This document shows positions 62,396 through 64,000 of a DNA stretch of 64,000 nucleotides, in pieces; the stretch's first letter is position 1; each line of letters opens with the position of its first letter. This DNA is from Pelagerythrobacter rhizovicinus (GTDB lineage: Bacteria > Pseudomonadota > Alphaproteobacteria > Sphingomonadales > Sphingomonadaceae). Location: the NCBI RefSeq assembly GCF_004135625.1, contig NZ_SDPV01000001.1, positions 124,001 through 188,000 of the forward strand, written 5' to 3'. The notes under the pieces were generated by a model. The model was not told the DNA's origin and made no database searches. It was given only the letters and a program-made list of their open reading frames with translations. A program made the position numbers and the translations under genes.

Positions 62396-63744
62396 TCCGC
62401 CTCCTGCTGCCGCATCAGCCGGTCGCGCGTGCTCGTCGGCTGCTGCACGAAATCGTCCCTCTGGCCCGGATAGCGCCCGGATTTCGGCTCCATCGTATCG
62501 AGGTTCCACTCTTCCGCGACGAAGGGCGCCCGGGTGGGTTCGACCATCGGATAGCCGCCGACTTCCTCCTCGCTGTCGATAATCTCGCCGCGGCCTTCGG
62601 CGACATCGAATATCACGCGGATGTCGTGCGCATCGCGGTCCCACGGGCGGGCGCCGGCATATCGCAGGACATGCGTCTCCACCTGATTCACCGGGAGTAC
62701 CTCGAGCCCTTCGGGCCAGACGGTCGGCTCATCGGTTTCGACGATCTTCGCGGGGCTGGTGGTGTAGCGGCCGAACATCGGCAGCGGCTCGCCCAATCGG
62801 CCGACGGCGACATTGTCGCGCCCATAGTAGCGCAGGTCGCCGACGCCGCCGATCGACAGGAAGGTGATGTCATCGCGGGTGGAGAAGCCCCCGCGCAGAA
62901 CATTGCCGACAGCCGAGAGTTCGCCGGCCTGGTGCGGATGGTCGCCCCATTCGAGATCCATCAGGTTGTAATGGATCGCCTGTGCGCCCGGATTGAAGAT
63001 GAAGTTGTTCACCACCGCCGCCTGAGCACCGCCCTTCAGCATCGGGTTGCGCTCGTAATTGTGGGCATAGAGGTTGCGGTAGATGAGGATGCCGGTCGCG
63101 TTGTCGTGGATAAGCGAGCCCTTGCTATGCTCTCCCTTCGGATGGCTGGCATGGGCGAGGCCTTCTGCGAGAATGTTGTACGAGAAGGTGATGTTCCGTG
63201 AGGTTCCCGTGCGCCATTCCTCCACCGTATCGCCGGTGAAGCGCGGGCCGGAGGCGGACAGGTTTTCGTCGACGGACCAGGTGATCGAGCAGTGATCCAC
63301 GATTACGTTGCGCGCGGCGACGGTGGAGATGCCGTCGGCTTCCCAGTCGCTCCGCGCCGGCTGCCCCGAAACGCCGGAACGCACGCGGATATGGCGGACG
63401 ATCACGTCGTGCGTGCGAATATCGAGTCCGCCGCGGATGATGGTGATTCCGGGCGACGGTGCCGTCTGGCCGGCTATCGTCAGATAGGGCTCGTCGATGC
63501 TTATCGTGCTCAGGCCGAGATCGATGACGCCGCCGACTTCGAAGACCACGATTCGCCGGCCGGATGTCTCCAGCGCCGCCTTGAGCGAACCTGGACCCTC
63601 GGCATCGAGATTGGTGACGCGTACGATGATGCCGCCGCGTCCTCCTTGCGTTTCGGCCGCCCAGCCTGCCGCGCCGGGGAATGCCTCTGCCCGTAGCGGA
63701 GAAGCCACAATCAGCAGCAGAAGGGCCAAAACAACGCGCATCAT
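62392..63744 (-). CDS. Secreted pectate lyase
   Basis: 450 residues from ATG 63744 after GGGGAGAGAG. Signal peptide (MMRVVLALLLLIVASPLRAEA). The parallel beta-helix of polysaccharide lyase family 1 type is clear: FPGAAGWAAETQGGRGG, IIVRVTNLDAEGPGSL, EPYLTIAGQTAPSPGITI, NVIVDHCSITWSVDENLSA and RNITFSYNI. It would cut polygalacturonate by beta-elimination, giving the unsaturated ends that KduI and KduD process. An operator copy lies 55 bases upstream. Confidence 0.9.
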   Translation of the reverse strand: MMRVVLALLLLIVASPLRAEAFPGAAGWAAETQGGRGGIIVRVTNLDAEGPGSLKAALETSGRRIVVFEVGGVIDLGLSTISIDEPYLTIAGQTAPSPGITIIRGGLDIRTHDVIVRHIRVRSGVSGQPARSDWEADGISTVAARNVIVDHCSITWSVDENLSASGPRFTGDTVEEWRTGTSRNITFSYNILAEGLAHASHPKGEHSKGSLIHDNATGILIYRNLYAHNYERNPMLKGGAQAAVVNNFIFNPGAQAIHYNLMDLEWGDHPHQAGELSAVGNVLRGGFSTRDDITFLSIGGVGDLRYYGRDNVAVGRLGEPLPMFGRYTTSPAKIVETDEPTVWPEGLEVLPVNQVETHVLRYAGARPWDRDAHDIRVIFDVAEGRGEIIDSEEEVGGYPMVEPTRAPFVAEEWNLDTMEPKSGRYPGQRDDFVQQPTSTRDRLMRQQEAE

Positions 63745-63798
63745 TATCTCTCTCCCCATCACCGGTCTTGACAGCGTCTCGCGCCGGGCGCAGTCTTA

Positions 63799-63812
63799 TG
63801 ACACCGGTTACT
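63799..63812. promoter_or_regulatory. Operator copy 5 (uronate regulon)
   Basis: TGACACCGGTTACT, 55 bases upstream of the pectate lyase start on the minus strand. Confidence 0.8.
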
Positions 63813-63930
63813 TAAGTCATGCAACCGGAATGATGACTGGGCGGACAAGCGCAGCATCGGTGGGAGAGAGTGGGGCCCTTCGTTGCCTGAACTCCGAACG
63901 TTGTTCTCCCGCCGGACTGTCGCCTCGCTT

Positions 63931-63944
63931 AGACACCGGTGTCA
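63931..63944. promoter_or_regulatory. Operator copy 6 (uronate regulon)
   Basis: AGACACCGGTGTCA contains the perfect 12-base palindrome GACACCGGTGTC (63932-63943). It is the most symmetric of the six and lies 44 bases before a start codon at the right edge. Confidence 0.85.
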
Positions 63945-63987
63945 TTTGAGTTTTCGCCGCGAAGGCGTGAGAACAAGGGAGAGAGGA

Positions 63988-64000
63988 ATGCGCAAGGATC
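63988..64000 (+). CDS. Start of a further regulon gene, cut by the window edge
   Basis: An ATG at 63988 follows AGGGAGAGAGGA, an excellent ribosome site, and reads MRKD before the window ends. Operator copy 6 lies just upstream. In pectin loci of this type the next gene is often a TonB-dependent receptor, but nothing here proves it. Confidence 0.5.

Overview
The window looks like a chromosomal segment of a high-GC alphaproteobacterium, most likely a sphingomonad of the order Sphingomonadales (Erythrobacteraceae or Sphingomonadaceae-like). The grounds are gene content and order: a his cluster running hisB-hisH-hisA-hisF-hisE-HIT straight into ybgC-tolQRAB-pal, a large TonB-dependent receptor, a PEP-CTERM peptide, a cyanide-insensitive-type cytochrome bd with a DUF2474 peptide, a single bifunctional RelA/SpoT gene, and sphingomonad-style intergenic palindromes. 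Genus is not resolved.

Left part (1-8.3 kb): histidine biosynthesis with translationally coupled genes. It is interrupted by a 214-bp nested palindrome between hisA and hisF and by a tiny PEP-CTERM gene between hisF and hisE. The Tol-Pal envelope operon follows. Housekeeping part (8.3-26 kb): a J-domain protein, an AT-rich islet, an ATP-grasp protein, a PLP-dependent cystathionine gamma-synthase-family enzyme, infC (probably starting at AUA), pdeM, hemF, an M1 peptidase, a non-coding stretch with a TTGACA box and many hairpins, cydAB, a Doc/AbrB toxin-antitoxin pair, rsh, and a secreted peptidyl-prolyl isomerase. A tRNA-Ser(GGA) at 26.3 kb marks the start of a looser accessory region.

Accessory part (26-44 kb): sparse genes and a dehydrogenase relic; an HxlR/DUF5996 pair divergent from two pirins and an acetyltransferase; a three-gene alkylation-repair operon (methyltransferase, unassigned 2OG-Fe(II) oxygenase, AlkB); and a catabolic-looking set (flavin reductase, amidohydrolase, TonB receptor, TetR regulator). 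It ends with an unusual regulator carrying two DNA-binding domains.

Right part (44-64 kb): a pectin/hexuronate locus. It has a TRAP transporter, an MhpD-like hydratase, altronate dehydratase, a LacI-family regulator, and a long forward operon uxaC-kduI-kduD-kdgK-sugar porter-xylB-xylA-esterase. Converging on this operon are a pectate lyase and a ThuA-cupin fusion. Six copies of a palindrome close to TGACACCGGTGTCA sit in front of every transcription unit here and nowhere else that I noticed, so this is very probably the operator of the LacI-family protein encoded inside the locus. The operator set pulls in genes not usually linked to uronate use (the MhpD-like hydratase, xylose genes, the ThuA-cupin fusion). 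Tagaturonate reductase and KDPG aldolase are not in the window.
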